Shown piece after piece: positions 50,016-62,260 of a stretch of 64,000 bases of DNA (positions are counted from its first letter, which is position 1; every line of letters starts with the position of its first letter). The notes beneath the pieces were generated by a model. The model was not told where the DNA came from. It ran no database searches and saw only the letters and a program-made list of their open reading frames with translations. Location of the stretch: contig CM049312.1 of the NCBI GenBank assembly GCA_026874595.1, positions 78,097,429 through 78,161,428 on the forward strand, in the 5' to 3' direction. Origin of the DNA: Sipunculus nudus (Eukaryota; Annelida; Sipuncula; Golfingiida; Sipunculidae). Made by a program: the position numbers and the translations under genes.

Positions 50016-51308
50016 GTAAGTTCTGTATATACCATTATCTGTTTGGGAGGGATACATTTTTTAACCATTGCATCAGTTACTGACACTAAGCAAGGTGAAG
50101 TGACGTTTAAATAAGTAGTTTTGTGAGGAAACGTTTGTCACATGTCCGGTTTCAGTCGTGGTATGGTTTATCGCGGACATAGCTTGATAAAACAATCTAC
50201 TTGAATTTAATAATAAATATACTATATACTGCATGATAACTGAACACCGTAGACCGCATATCCTGACTGTAGATATTATATATAATAGAACAAATTTCGC
50301 GATTTTTACTTTTTCAGTGTATCGCGAGGGTTCGATTTTCGCGATCTCGCCATACTGTAAACGTTTTGTCATTTATTATGAGACACATTTAATATGCTTG
50401 TTAAAATCTTTAGAAGGAGCCTCGGAACAACGAAACGGTGAAAATCCTTATTCATAGTAGGCAGATAACGTAAAACATCTCATATTATTCACAATATCTA
50501 TGTGTGATTTACGGGAAACATTTAAGTTCTGTTAATGTTAATACAATCAAACTTCTGCCTTGTCGTGCTACGGGCATTGATAATGCATATGAGATGCCAA
50601 CGAGGCTTTAGTATAATTGAATGTTCACCTGTGTAGTTGGGATGTTGTATTCTCGATGGGTTTATTTTCACGATGATTTCACTTTCGCGAATACCACAAA
50701 TTTGAAACCCTCGTGAACAAAAAGCCGAAATCAGTAAATGAAAACTGATGACTTACTGGTGCAGATAAAACCTAATCAAGGGAGCAAATGAGAAGTAAGT
50801 AGCAACTAGCCACAGCCTATTCGACCTCCTATCACCAATGACATAATTGAGTTTGTGATTTATTTACCACAAGCGCCTATAATAAACGCATGAATGCGCC
50901 ATCAATCTGTACGTTATGGAAATTAGGGGTGCATATAATTGTGGGCTGATGCTATGACTAGCACAACAATACACCCACGTGCTAAAATAATTAATAAATG
51001 CGAACCCAATTGGTATATAGTATCAAACTATCACCGGTTATGAACATGGGAAACATATTAAAATAAAAATGATCAGCACATATGAAGGTAGTCCTAAATG
51101 CATTGTAGTAGTTTTAACAGGCAATGATATTCGGCGTTATAAATATATACAGGATCTATATATCGTAAATGCGAACACAACTGTTACATACAAGAAGAAA
51201 ATCGTTCAAATATTGAATATGTTAATAGATGTTTCATGAAGCTTCAGTGTCATTCCTTACGAATGATTTTGTAGCCCAAGTACTGTTACATATTAATATA
51301 GTTATACT

Positions 51309-51413
51309 AAAACCCTTTTCGGTTACGAAGTCCTATACCAAAACCCTTTTCGGTTACGAAGTCCCATACCAAAACCCTTTTCAGTTACGAAGTCCTATAC
51401 CAAAACCCTTTTC
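51309..51413. repeat. 31-bp tandem repeat, about 3.4 units
   Basis: Units begin at 51309, 51340, 51371 and 51402 with AAAACCCTTTTCGGTTACGA, followed by AGTCCTATACC. They differ by one or two bases. The array lies in the candidate first intron of the hydrolase gene. Confidence 0.9.
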
Positions 51414-52962
51414 AAACGTGACTACTGCATTCATGGGCGCTCTTATATGCCAGCATGGTTTGTGCAAAATGCTCTCGGCTCGCACAAACTTAACGGTTAT
51501 AAGAATGGAATATTTTGTTCATATTAAGCTCTTGTTAAATGTTGGTATTTCCATAGACTGCAACCTATACTATCGCTGTTAAACCTCTTACATTAAGTCC
51601 CAAATACCATCAGATGAAGGCCAATATGGACCAGGGTTTGAGGAAATCCGGTATATTTCCCTCCATACTAGCACACATGCGAGTATATGCTGATGTTAAA
51701 CTCTAAATCTGTGGAAAATCTCGAATCAACAGTAGAAAATTTATCTAACGTCTAGAAGCAAATGGCCTACACTTGGCTTCACTGACGTGGACCAGCATAG
51801 TAGTAAGCTTGTTTTCATGATAATTGAATATTCGTCTGGATACTAACCAAATCATTGGTGAAACCTCTGCTCCTAGCTATGGTTAAGATGTAACCATTCA
51901 TTAAATTTGGTAAACTGCAATAAGAGGGAAGCAGAAGTCGGCAAGCTAGAAGTCAGGAAGAAGGAAATGAAGACAAGAGTTGAAATTTATTTTTTATGAA
52001 ACCAGTGCGTATTTCAGTTGAGTAGCCACTCAATGTAAGATAAGAGAAAAGCGGTCTTTATTTCTTACAAAATCACCCATCCTTTCATAAAGTTTATAAC
52101 CATGTGTGTGCCAGCTCTTCAAATCCTTTGGCTACAATTGATGAAATTATAACCGTGGCTGACATCTAAATATTTTTTTGTGGAAACACATTATACCAAA
52201 ATTAGCTAGGGAAACTAACCAAAACTCATTTGTAAATTAGTAAATGTTTCACTGTCTAGTCCACTTCTATGCCTAAGTCACATATGTAGGTTGGTCATAA
52301 ACTAAATATATGACACCGTCTTAAGTGTAAAAATGTCAGCATGTCGTATTCAAAACGTGTCCATTAACCAGGCAACAGCATCATCGTACTGGCAGCAGTT
52401 GAAATAACGCATTTCCTATCTCAGGAAGACAATCGTGCTTGGAAAGGCATTTTTCATTTTGAACCAATCCGTTGGAAAAGGGAACACCTAGATGTTTTCA
52501 AACAATAGTAGCTAGCAGGCAGGAACAAACATGACAAAACAATGAAACATTTTACAGGTTGCCGTCCACCGACTCCCTATAGGCCTGTTTCCTATATTCT
52601 TATATTAAAATGGTCTATAATTTCTTATACTTATAATGGTACCCGTATGCGAAAATAACAGTATAACAATATCTTATTTTTATCCAAAAATTGTATACAC
52701 ACTACGTGTAGTTGGGCACCTGGGTTGTCTCAGGTATGTCCCGACCGGTTTTATCTAACAAGACTTTCATTGCACGCGGTAGGCGTGACGAGAGAGGCAG
52801 TGACCGTAACCTTGGACTGCTCAATAAACCATGTCGAGCTTTTATGTTTACACGGATATTGTCTTTGATTCCGAGCATCGTACACCAGACTACGTCTTGT
52901 ATAGAGAATAGGCAAGCATGAAAGTATTTAAAAGACGTCGGCGATGTTTGGATTGTTTTCAG

Positions 52963-52963
<1 letters not shown>

Positions 52964-53001
<38 letters not shown>

Positions 53002-53008
53002 AATATAT

Positions 53009-53045
<37 letters not shown>
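52964..53045. repeat. (CA)n and (TA)n compound microsatellite
   Basis: About 15 CA units are followed by interrupted TA runs. It directly abuts the 3' end of the Penelope-like element. Confidence 0.9.
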
Positions 53046-53049
53046 AGTT

Positions 53050-53640
53050 CATAAAAATGCATCAATGCATAAATGTCACTACCCGCAGGTTTCGTGCGCA
53101 CTGCGTGGCACTCATCAGGTGACTGAATCGGGTTGGTTTGTGTTTGTTCATGTATGGGTGGGTGTGCGAGATTATTTACGGTTGGCTGGTTTTTGCCGTA
53201 TGATGCCTGCAAGTGTTAAGGTATTCACTTCGTTTATTAAGGAGTGGCGTTTTTTGCACGTCATGATTTGTAGCTTTTCTTGTTCGCATAGGTTACACCT
53301 GTCATTCATTGTTGTTGTAGTTGGCTTAGCTATAATAGACCATGTGATACTGTGTGAGGTGCCTTGGCGTTTCAGTTTCCAAATATACTTTGATAGTTCT
53401 GTTTCTGTTTCATACTTCTCGTATTTAAACGACTTCTTGTGGTCCGCATAGCGGCTTTTAAAAGTATTTCCTGTGGTTCCTATGTATGAGACGGTCCCGT
53501 TATTTGTAATTATATCAGCTTTGTAAACAACACTTGTTATTAGGCAGTCGCCCTTCAGTGGGCATTCTCCTTTATTCCTACAGTTGCAAGCTCGCTTGGG
53601 TTAGGGGTTCGATGTTTGTTGTAGAACTTTTTGGTTGTGG

Positions 53641-53645
<5 letters not shown>
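53050..53645 (-). mobile_element. 5'-truncated Penelope-like element with GIY-YIG nuclease region
   Basis: On the minus strand, 53600 down to a TAA at 53174-53172 is an open frame of 142 codons. It carries the features of the C-terminal endonuclease region of Penelope-like retroelements: ACNCRNKGECPLKGDC (Cys-rich motif), VVYKA, SYIGTTGNTFKSRYADHKKS (the YIG part of GIY-YIG plus following conserved Arg and His), TELSKYIWKLK, and CNLCEQEKLQIM. The reverse transcriptase is absent. Just upstream, NKHRTPNP in another frame suggests a one-base frameshift. Microsatellites bound both ends. The copy is dead but identifies the element class. Confidence 0.88.

Positions 53646-53646
<1 letters not shown>

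Positions 53647-53712
<66 letters not shown>
53647..53712. repeat. (TA)n microsatellite, about 33 units
   Basis: A nearly pure TA tract bounding the truncated 5' side of the Penelope-like fragment. Confidence 0.95.
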
Positions 53713-53714
<2 letters not shown>

Positions 53715-56700
53715 TTTAGTGTCTGTCTGACACATTTCAAATTTATATACACCTAAACACATTTCAAATATATATTACAAGTAAGTATGAGGTTTTAGAA
53801 AAATAAGATATAAGTAACTCAACACCAGGTGCAATATTTCATAGTAAACTCATAAATGGAACCAAAGACGCTGACTCTATTTATTTGCCTTTGAATGTTA
53901 CTGATATGTTTCCAGTCCAAAATTCAAGCTGTTATATGTTAAAACAAGTACCACTTATTTACCTTTGAGTTTCAACCATATTAATGTGCGAACTGGCACA
54001 ATCTTAAAAGGGTTTGATGGGGTTACGATCGAGGATCGGAAAGGGTGCCTTGTGGCGATTAAATCGAGTCTTTTTTGGAGGAACAAAAAAGTCTTCCTGG
54101 ATGCATCCCTTTTAAATTTTATCTGGATCCACATTAAAATTTCATGGACACTCCCCTAGCCCATAGCCAAGCCCTCCTTCAAGACTTCTTTGTTATTAGC
54201 TTTATATTGAAGCCAAGGTGGGATACCATGTCAGTGCTGTTGCCCTAGCCTCACTCCTGTTGTATCCTGATACAAACACCTGGCCGTACAGCCACAGTGC
54301 GATAAAGGTCACCCATTAAACGTTCACCTAGCAAACTGCTGGTCAAGAAAGCCGTGTGTTGGTGGAGATACGGATAAAACGGCGGACACTGTATGAGGGT
54401 TCTACCTTGGCTGACACTGCATGACCCCTCCATATAATGTTAAGTTTTGTCACCACTGAATAATGGCGTATGTACATGATGCAACGAATAATACAAAACG
54501 ACAATAAATGGTATCATACATGTCACTCTATTTAACTCTAGTGCTTTGTATCGGTCAGCCTATTCAGGTACAATACGTATTGGGAAAGCAAAACCCTATA
54601 TATTTTGACAATACGCTTCAATTTTCTTTGTTTATCACTCCTGAATAAAAAGCTCTGTCGATAAATTTTACCTTAATAAACCAAAAAAAAAGACAGTAAT
54701 ATTAGTCTGTTATTGTCAAGAAACACCGATGTATATACAGTCGATCATACATATTCGATAGTACGTGATCTCATTTAAGCCTTTAAAGGTCGGTATACAA
54801 GAAATACATAGCAGCTTAAGCTTTATAAATAACTTAGATTATAGTTGTGCTTGGGGTGTATGTATGAATTGTTTTCCAAATTTGTGATCATTTGCTTGTG
54901 TATCAATATATGTGTATAATGATACGGCCCTATTTAACACACACGCACACAGATGCATATATAATATGAGACTGGGACTAGACCGATACTAAACTGATGA
55001 TACGATACACGAGACGACATATAGCAATTCTGTTCCTGAGTTAATATTCGTCAGTTGAATAAGGGTTTAAGTTCGCAATGGTACTTTGCCTAAAACATTC
55101 CGGGCAACCGACGCCAATTAAATACCCAGGGTCACCAGTTATATGTCAGAATTGTTGTTAGATTGTATATGTCGTTAAGTATAGATATTAGGACATCCTT
55201 TGACAACGACATGACAGTTGGCTTTGTCTAGCGATGTGACGTCATGTACCACCCTATAAAAGGTTCACACACACAAACACACACGCATATATTTGTATAT
55301 ATATGAGACATGCATGACATACATAAATACATCACTTAAATATCACATTTATATTACTGTGTTTCATGCTGGTAATTACAACATATTGAATGTTTCATGT
55401 GAATCACCATTAATTTCAGTATACATGTATCATATATATCATATTTATTTATATATAATGACTAGGCTGTCAGATTGACTCTTAGGGGCACTGTGACCAA
55501 ACAGACCTTTATTTTTACATTAGAACCTGGAATCGCCAGTTGCCTCGATGCATGTGACAGCATACAAAAAAGACATTCATAAGCTGTCACACGGAGTACG
55601 TACTTCTCTTCAGTAGACTGTTTCTTCGTTAGAAAAAACAGCTTGATATAAAACAGCAAATAAATGTAAGTGAGCCAGAACAGCTTCATGATAAATTCTG
55701 ACTAGATCAACTCGGCACCCGTGGTAAGTCAAATATCTTGTTAGTATGATATTATAATAATACTTTTAACTTTCAATGTCATTCATGATGTAGCAAGCCT
55801 TAGACTTCGATTGAATCATTTAATATTCTTTTTTCCGTGACCCGAAGAGAATATACAACAGAGTTTGGTTAAAAATGGCAGTCAGTGCTTCTGAATGCAA
55901 CTGTTGAAAAATCAAGTTGAAATACATTTGCACTTCTATGTATCCACCTGAAATTAATGTGTATTGGTTTGTTGCTATGAATAAAATTGAATATTGTATA
56001 GCTACTAAAACCAATATTCGTAGAATATGAAATAGAAAAATTATTACTTGAATCTTAATGGTTTAATGTGACTACTGTCCTGAGACCACACTTCAGAAGT
56101 GAAGTGTCATTTTAACAAAAAAATGTAATAACCAGGCATTTAAATGAAAATACTATGCTATGAAATTATCTAGCGGGTTTGTAACACAAGTGGTTTTGGT
56201 AAAGGTAGGCAATTAATTTAAATATGTATATTTTAGTATTAAGAACATATTATGGTTTGTTTATCATGTGTTTCTGTACAAAAGAAAAGAAATTTATTCA
56301 GACGAAAACTGCTCATTAGCATATCGTCCAGCTGTCAGCATCTGTAGCGACTTTATACACTTTGTACTTGGCAAAACGACAAGACAGATTATTCATTCCT
56401 ATATCAGTCAACGGCGAGACGTCTAAAATAAAAAAAAGGGTCTGTTCTAACCATGACAATTCAGCTTAATGCTCGATTTATTGTTCAATACCACTTGATA
56501 CCCGTCATATTCACGCATTTGTTGATTTCGCATCAGATCACAAAAATCAAATTAGTACAGCATCCAGCAGAGCGCAAACATATACTTGACACCGAGCATA
56601 TTAATTGTTTTAGACATATCAAGTTTCTGGCTTCCAGTTTTTAATGTGATTGATTGACACCTTAGTTTACTTTTTTAAAAGATACCATTGTTTTTGCGCT

Positions 56701-57780
56701 AATTGACGGAATTGAGTTTCCAGAGTTCACGATCACTAAGGCCGTCTGAATATAATAACGCCCAGACCGTCTTATGTCTTATAAATACCGTACGCTAAAC
56801 TCAGCTAAAATGATATTTGATAGATAGGGGAGAGGCACAACATGTTGTTTATATACAGTTACTTGGTGTGCATGCTGGTCTTTTAATATGCTTTAATGTT
56901 CGCTTTTATGCAGAATGCGTTTCCATACAGTTCCTTCACGTACTGTTACTTACTATCAAACTATTTTTGTACTAGCAATATACGATAATTGTCTCCGCGA
57001 GGTGTGTATATGCGTTCATCCCGGTTTGTGAGTTTGCATTTATGTGTATGATTGTTCACAACATAGCTCACGCAATCATTAACGGAATCTCATAAAATTT
57101 CGGGAATTGGCCATGGGAGAATCGATCAGAATTTAGTGTAGATCCGCCTCATAATCCGTGTACTGTGAGGACTTCCAGGAATATATAACAAATATTCAGT
57201 CACTCATGCACGGGTAGGGGGGAGGGCTTCTGCGCGAAGTTACCTGGAAATATAAGCCGAATAAGAGAATTTAAACACGTATTTTGGAGCATCTGCCCCA
57301 TTGGACCGCCCATATGGCGGAGGCCTGCATTCCTGAGAAAGATATTTTCTAGTCTAAAATATGCGATTTGCATCATCCATGTTTTATTCTGTGTAAAAGT
57401 ATCATGCTTAGTTTGTCTGTAAAATGTCCCATGAGCGGTTTCTAAGTTTTTGCCAGGTCATGGTGCGATAAGGTCACGGAGGTACGATGTTGCAATTCCC
57501 GTCATGTTCATGTATTTTTTTACTTTGCATCGGATCACCAAATCAAATTAGTACAGCATTCAGAGAGCCCATACCTCCGTCAGATCAAACACTCCTACTG
57601 CCCCACCCCCCGCTATATAAAGATGGGCACTTAACTGGGATCTGTGCCCCATCATGTCCCCCTCTAACCCTTGGTGCTAAATTGTTCAGATTTTTTTCGT
57701 AACCTAACTTAGAAACAAAAAATAGACAAAAAATTAATATCAATTTATTTATTTCACGTGGATTATTCAACTGGTTATAA
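53713..57780. other. Intronic or intergenic region, no supported exon
   Basis: AT-rich. A string containing AAATTAGTACAGCATCCAG at about 56548 recurs with changes at about 57546 (AAATTAGTACAGCATTCAG) together with flanking text, a dispersed or locally duplicated repeat. A minus-strand frame at 55689-55462 starts with a hydrophobic leader-like run (MKLFWLTYIYLLFYIKLFFL) over 75 codons, without other support. Confidence 0.35.
55237..55262 (+). promoter_or_regulatory. CRE plus canonical TATA box
   Basis: TGACGTCA at 55237-55244 is followed ten bases later by TATAAAAG at 55255-55262, a good core-promoter arrangement reading rightward. If real, it could drive an alternative transcript into the hydrolase exon at 58167 or an unrecognised RNA. 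No first exon is identified. Confidence 0.35.
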
Positions 57781-57784
57781 TAAT

Positions 57785-57965
57785 CAATCAAGACACTCCG
57801 TATGGCTCGGACGGTGACGTTCTGTATTCATTACGGGTTGAGGACCCGGAGAAAAAGATCGACCTTGGACAGGCCACTAAAGCCCACTCTCATAGCAACG
57901 CCGGGGATCGAACCCGGGTCGCCATGGCGTTTTACCATTCGACTGTCCAGTACCTTGACAAGGGA
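57785..57965 (-). mobile_element. tRNA-derived SINE, family C
   Basis: The minus strand contains an intact B box GGTTCGATCC (57914-57905) inside GACCCGGGTTCGATCCCCGG, with an upstream TCGAATGGTAAAACGCC A-box-like region. The flank carries ACATAACTCCC text twice, near 57970 and 58062. No complete cloverleaf is evident. Confidence 0.5.
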
Positions 57966-58166
57966 GAAACATAACTCCCCTGGTTATGTGATATATGAAA
58001 ACCATGAACTTATTTATTTCACTTGGATTGCTCAAATTCTTATAATTACGAATGCATAAAACATAACTCCCTCTGTTCATATGATACATGTATATGAAAA
58101 CCATGCGCCATTGGGAATTTTAAGCCAGTGAATTTGGCGTATTACCGATGATCTGTTTGCTTTCAG

Positions 58167-61100
58167 AGAGATGGCACCGAAGTCAAAAATCATATTAGAC
58201 GTGGACCCAGGCGTGGATGATGCCGAGGCCATCATCATGGCGCTGTCACAGCCGTCATCGGCTGACGTCATCGCCATCACATGCGTCAGTGGGAACGTTT
58301 CATTGGAACATGCGTTAGTGAACACACTCAGAACCCTGGAGGTGTGCGGTAGGCTTGACGTAAGTATCACGTGACCATCTAGACTGGTTCAGCGGTCCTT
58401 TTAATCTATGCCATTGACATTTCCCAGGTAATGTTTATTGAAATCTCGGAAACAAATGGCATTATATTAGTCAGCTTCATAAAAGTGTACTTTAATAAAA
58501 CCTTTTTTTTTAACTTTATCTTTTAAGAGTAAACATGTGTTTACATGAGGGTCCTTTAATACATAGAGAAATTAAAATAACAAAAATATTCTTCAGAGAG
58601 TTTGTCCTTTTGCAAAGAAATTAATATATCTGTGGTCTAACCCAAAAAGTACCTTTGAACAAGACTTGATCAGTATCTTGATGATAAAAAAAAAGGAACT
58701 CAAATTGAGTATTTTTTTTTCTGATGATGTATTAACATTAATTTTGACTGTCTCTGAACCAAAATATTTATTCAGTAAAAGGCTATGACTTATTTGACTT
58801 GGACATGTCTCCCAACGCCAGATCAAAACCCAACATACATATGTTACATACTGTGGACCCGGTGCGCATTATATCTTCTACTGGCAAGCGTATAACGTGG
58901 TCAGTATTTGAGTAATTAGTAGACTAGTGGTTTTTTTCCAAGTAGATTGATCACAACCCGCATCGTACAGTACATACCTGATGGTCGTACGGCATGTTTG
59001 ACATCATGTTATAATTATTTGTAGCAGAAATAAAAAAAAATCGTTTTGGCTTAAAATACGGAGCTTTATTTCCATGTGACGGATGTTTTATAACTAGTGT
59101 TATATGAAAAAAATCACAGTTAAGATAATTATATGGAAAGGGGGAGGTCTATTGGATATATCAGACACTTAAAGTGTATTTAAAGCAGCCAGGCACATTG
59201 CCTGAACTGGCTCAGAGATACATGGATGGGAGAAACATAATTGAATAAAAGGCATCCTTCATAGGTTAGACGGGAGAAGAGAGGCTACACGCGGGAAAGC
59301 TAGCCAAACAGTTGGAGGAAGCCACACACTGTTGAAGGGAAGCCACACACTTTTGAAGGGGGGCCACATACTCTTGAAGGAGAGCCACACACTTTTGAAG
59401 GGAAGCCACATACTGTTGAAGGGAAGCCACACACTGTTTAGGGGAAGTCATACACTGTTGGAGGGAAGCCCCACACTGTTGGAAGGAAGCCACAAACTGT
59501 TTGAGGAAGCCACACACTGTTGAAGGGAAGCCACAAAGTTTTGAAGGAAGCCACACACTGTTGGAGGGAAGCCACACACTGGTGGAGGGAAGCCACCATT
59601 GTTTGAGGGAAGCCACACACTGTTTGAGGGAAGCCACAACATGTTGAAGGGAAGCCACACACTGTTGTACGGAAGCCACACACTGTCTGAGGAAAGCCAC
59701 ACACTGTTGAAGGGAATCCGCACACTGTTGGAGGGAAGCCACAACCTTTGGGAGGGAAGCCACACATTGTTGAAGGGAAGCCACATACTGTTGGAGGGAA
59801 GCCAAACACTGTCTGAGGAAAGCCACATACTGTTGGAGGGAAGCCACACACTGTTCGAGGGAAGCCACAAACTTTTGGAGGGAAGCCACACACTGTTGGA
59901 GGGAAGCCACACATTGTTGAAAGGAAGCCACACACTGTTGGAGGGAAGCCACACACTGTTGGAGGGAAGCCAAACACTGTTGGAGGAAAGCCACACACTG
60001 TTGGAGGGAAGCCACACACTGTTGGAGGGAAGCCACAACTTTTTGAGGGAAGCCACACACTGTTTGAGGGAAGCCACACACTGTATAAGGGAAGCCACTC
60101 ACTTTTGGAGGGAAGCCACACTCTGTTTGAGGGAAGCCACACACTGTTGGAGGGAAGCCACAACCTTTTGGAGGGAAGCTACACACTGTTGGAGGTAAGC
60201 CACACACTGTTTGAGGGAAGCCACACTCTGTTGGAGGGAAGCCACACACTGTTAGAGGGAAGCCACACACTGTTGGAAGGAAGCCACATACTGTTGGAGG
60301 GGAGCCACACACTGTTGGAGGGAAGCCACACACTGTTGGAGGGAAGCCACATAATGTTGGAGGGGAGCCACACACTGTTGGAGGTAAGCCACACACTGTT
60401 GAAGGGAAGTCACACACAGTTGAAGGGAAGTCACGCAGAGGAAGCCATTCACGACAGGAGGCAAGGCACACGCGGCTAGAGGGGAGATACTGCACAGGAT
60501 CCCTGTGTTCATAGATGCAGACGCCTTATGTACAGAAACGAACTCAAATATTGAATCCTCGGCTACAGTCACAAGCATCATGTTGCCTTAACTTAGCGAC
60601 AGAGGGAGGGGGCTATTTTATGATCTGTTGTTTAGAGATAAACTTTTTTAAAATTTTGTCAATCGAAGGTAGACGGCAAACAAGCAGCTCGAAAATTGAA
60701 TAAAATTGCCCTTTTATTCCTGTAGATATTGTTACAGATGTATTATAATAAAAAAGTGTATTTTTATAGCGCCATAGGAAATCATATTTGCTTATGGCGC
60801 TTTACAATAAAATTTATATAAATATGAATATGCCATATTATATTAACATCTTTTTGTACTAAACATTTAAGATACAATTATGAATGTTCTTTAATTACGT
60901 ATAACAATTAAGAACATAAAATATAATTTCATACAGTAATTATAAACTACAAAATATAATTACATACAGTAATTACAAAATATAATCTCTTTAAAAATAT
61001 TTAAAAAAAATATTTTTACATTTCTTTAAAATACATTCATGTACGTCTCTGATCTTAATTCTTATGGCCCCCCGTCCCAAAGCACTGGTCCACAGTGACA

Positions 61101-62260
61101 AAATGCTCGATCTCCATAATTATTCAGCTGTAGAAAACCATATATCTAACAAGCTTACGAAGAGAAGGATGAATTATGTTGTTTTTCAATCTATCAAAGT
61201 AAAATTGTAGTTACTTTTATCATGATTAATTAATTAAGTGTGGCCAATCCCCGATTTCTAAACCAAAGCATCGAGTTTCTGTACTTCTTAACAATGTAAA
61301 CAATTCAATGTTATTTTCAGAAGTATTATGGGTAAATATCATTTATTTCTATAAAGTTTAATTTGTTTATCCTATAACCTTGCCTTGCTGATCCTTAATT
61401 TGTGTGAATGTCTACTATCTTGGTTAAATTTGTGAGAGTAGTTGTCCCCGTCCCACCGAACCAACACGGGCTTGTACGGCTTTGCATACACTGTACATCT
61501 TTCTTCATAACCGCTAGACTCTAAACTTGACACTAAGACCTGGTGGAGGTCTTTGGTACTACAGGACCGGTAATGACTGATAAGTCAAAACCGGGAGATA
61601 TATCCCTCTAACATACACACACACACACACACGTTTTAGCAACAGTGGATGAATAAATGTTTTCATTCCCCTCGCTATTCAGAGAATAAGATTTATATAT
61701 TGGAAATAAGACATATCAATACTTAGAATGATAGACTTTAATTCGATTTCTCTATTTCTGAGTTAACTATAAAATATTCTATATCTTAGCCTGGTTAAGA
61801 ATTAATCTTTTCTGAAACATATTATATTTGATTTGAAAAAAAAAAGTCTCGCACAGACACGATATATATGTACACACACACAAACACACACACATATATA
61901 TGATAGATAAAAATGTGATATTTCAATTTTAATAGATTTATATAAAAAGGTTGCTCCTTCCTCGCATGTGAGTCGTCCCCCCTACCTTGAAGATAAATGG
62001 ACACCGCTGAGTTAAGCAACACAAGAGATAGTGGTCCGATATTTATTTTGTTTCATTTATATTTTATTATTTTTTCTATTCCTTACAGGTGCCGGTATAT
62101 TCTGGCTGTACCCAGCCTCTAGTGGCAGAAGCTGAGCGTGACAACTACTTTGGTGCTGATGGTCTAGGTGAGGCCGGATGGAACACCACGCCAGACCTGT
62201 CTCTGATCAAACAGGAGCACGCCGTGCAGGCCATGATCAGACTGGTCAACGAAAACAAAG
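58167..62260 (+). CDS. Inosine/uridine-preferring nucleoside hydrolase, 5' part, continues past the window
   Basis: Members of this family hydrolyse the N-glycosidic bond of nucleosides in purine and pyrimidine salvage. The exon 58167-58359 (ATG at 58171) encodes MAPKSKIILDVDPGVDDAEA, holding the family's DxDPGxDDA signature whose aspartates bind the catalytic calcium. The phase-0 donor is GTAAGT. The exon 62089-62260 encodes VPVYSGCTQPLVAEAERDNY and FGADGLGEAGW, matching the VPVYxG and DGLG blocks of the family, and ends in phase 1 at G|GTGGGC. Together these give 120 residues of a protein usually 300-350 long. The later exons with the catalytic histidine region must lie beyond or near the window edge. 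Exon 58167 follows an acceptor (TTTCAG), so there is an upstream exon, perhaps 49951-50015. Confidence 0.9.
59309..60436. repeat. 21-bp minisatellite, about 53 units, inside the hydrolase gene intron
   Basis: The unit is approximately GCCACACACTGTTGGAGGGA plus one A. Common variants are TTGAAGGG, TTTGAGGG, CACATAC and CACAACC. Because 21 is divisible by three and the unit lacks stops in most frames, it leaves long frames open on both strands: GSHTLLE heptads on +, and CGFPPTV, VWLPSNS and QQCVASL heptads on -, up to 409 codons. I regard these as shadows of the repeat. Confidence 0.95.
60768..60801. repeat. Hairpin AGCGCCATAGG ... CTTATGGCGCT
   Basis: An 11-base stem with one mismatch encloses a 12-base loop, followed by TTACAATAAAA. 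Position in the intron gives no hint of function; it may be a MITE fragment. Confidence 0.5.
61615..61633. repeat. Short CA microsatellite
   Basis: A run of about nine CA units in the hydrolase intron, with another CA/TA compound stretch near 61873-61902. Confidence 0.8.

Noticed and set aside
51229-51582. 117-codon plus-strand frame
   Set aside because: Its repeated PF-x-x-x-x-SYTK-like peptide is just the 31-bp tandem repeat.
55462-55689. 75-codon minus-strand frame with hydrophobic start
   Set aside because: It could be a small secreted peptide, but the leader lacks a clear cleavage region and there is no supporting motif or neighbour.
59266-60495. 409-codon minus-strand frame as a gene
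   Set aside because: It is the 21-bp minisatellite read through; other frames on both strands are equally open, and there is no domain or splice context.
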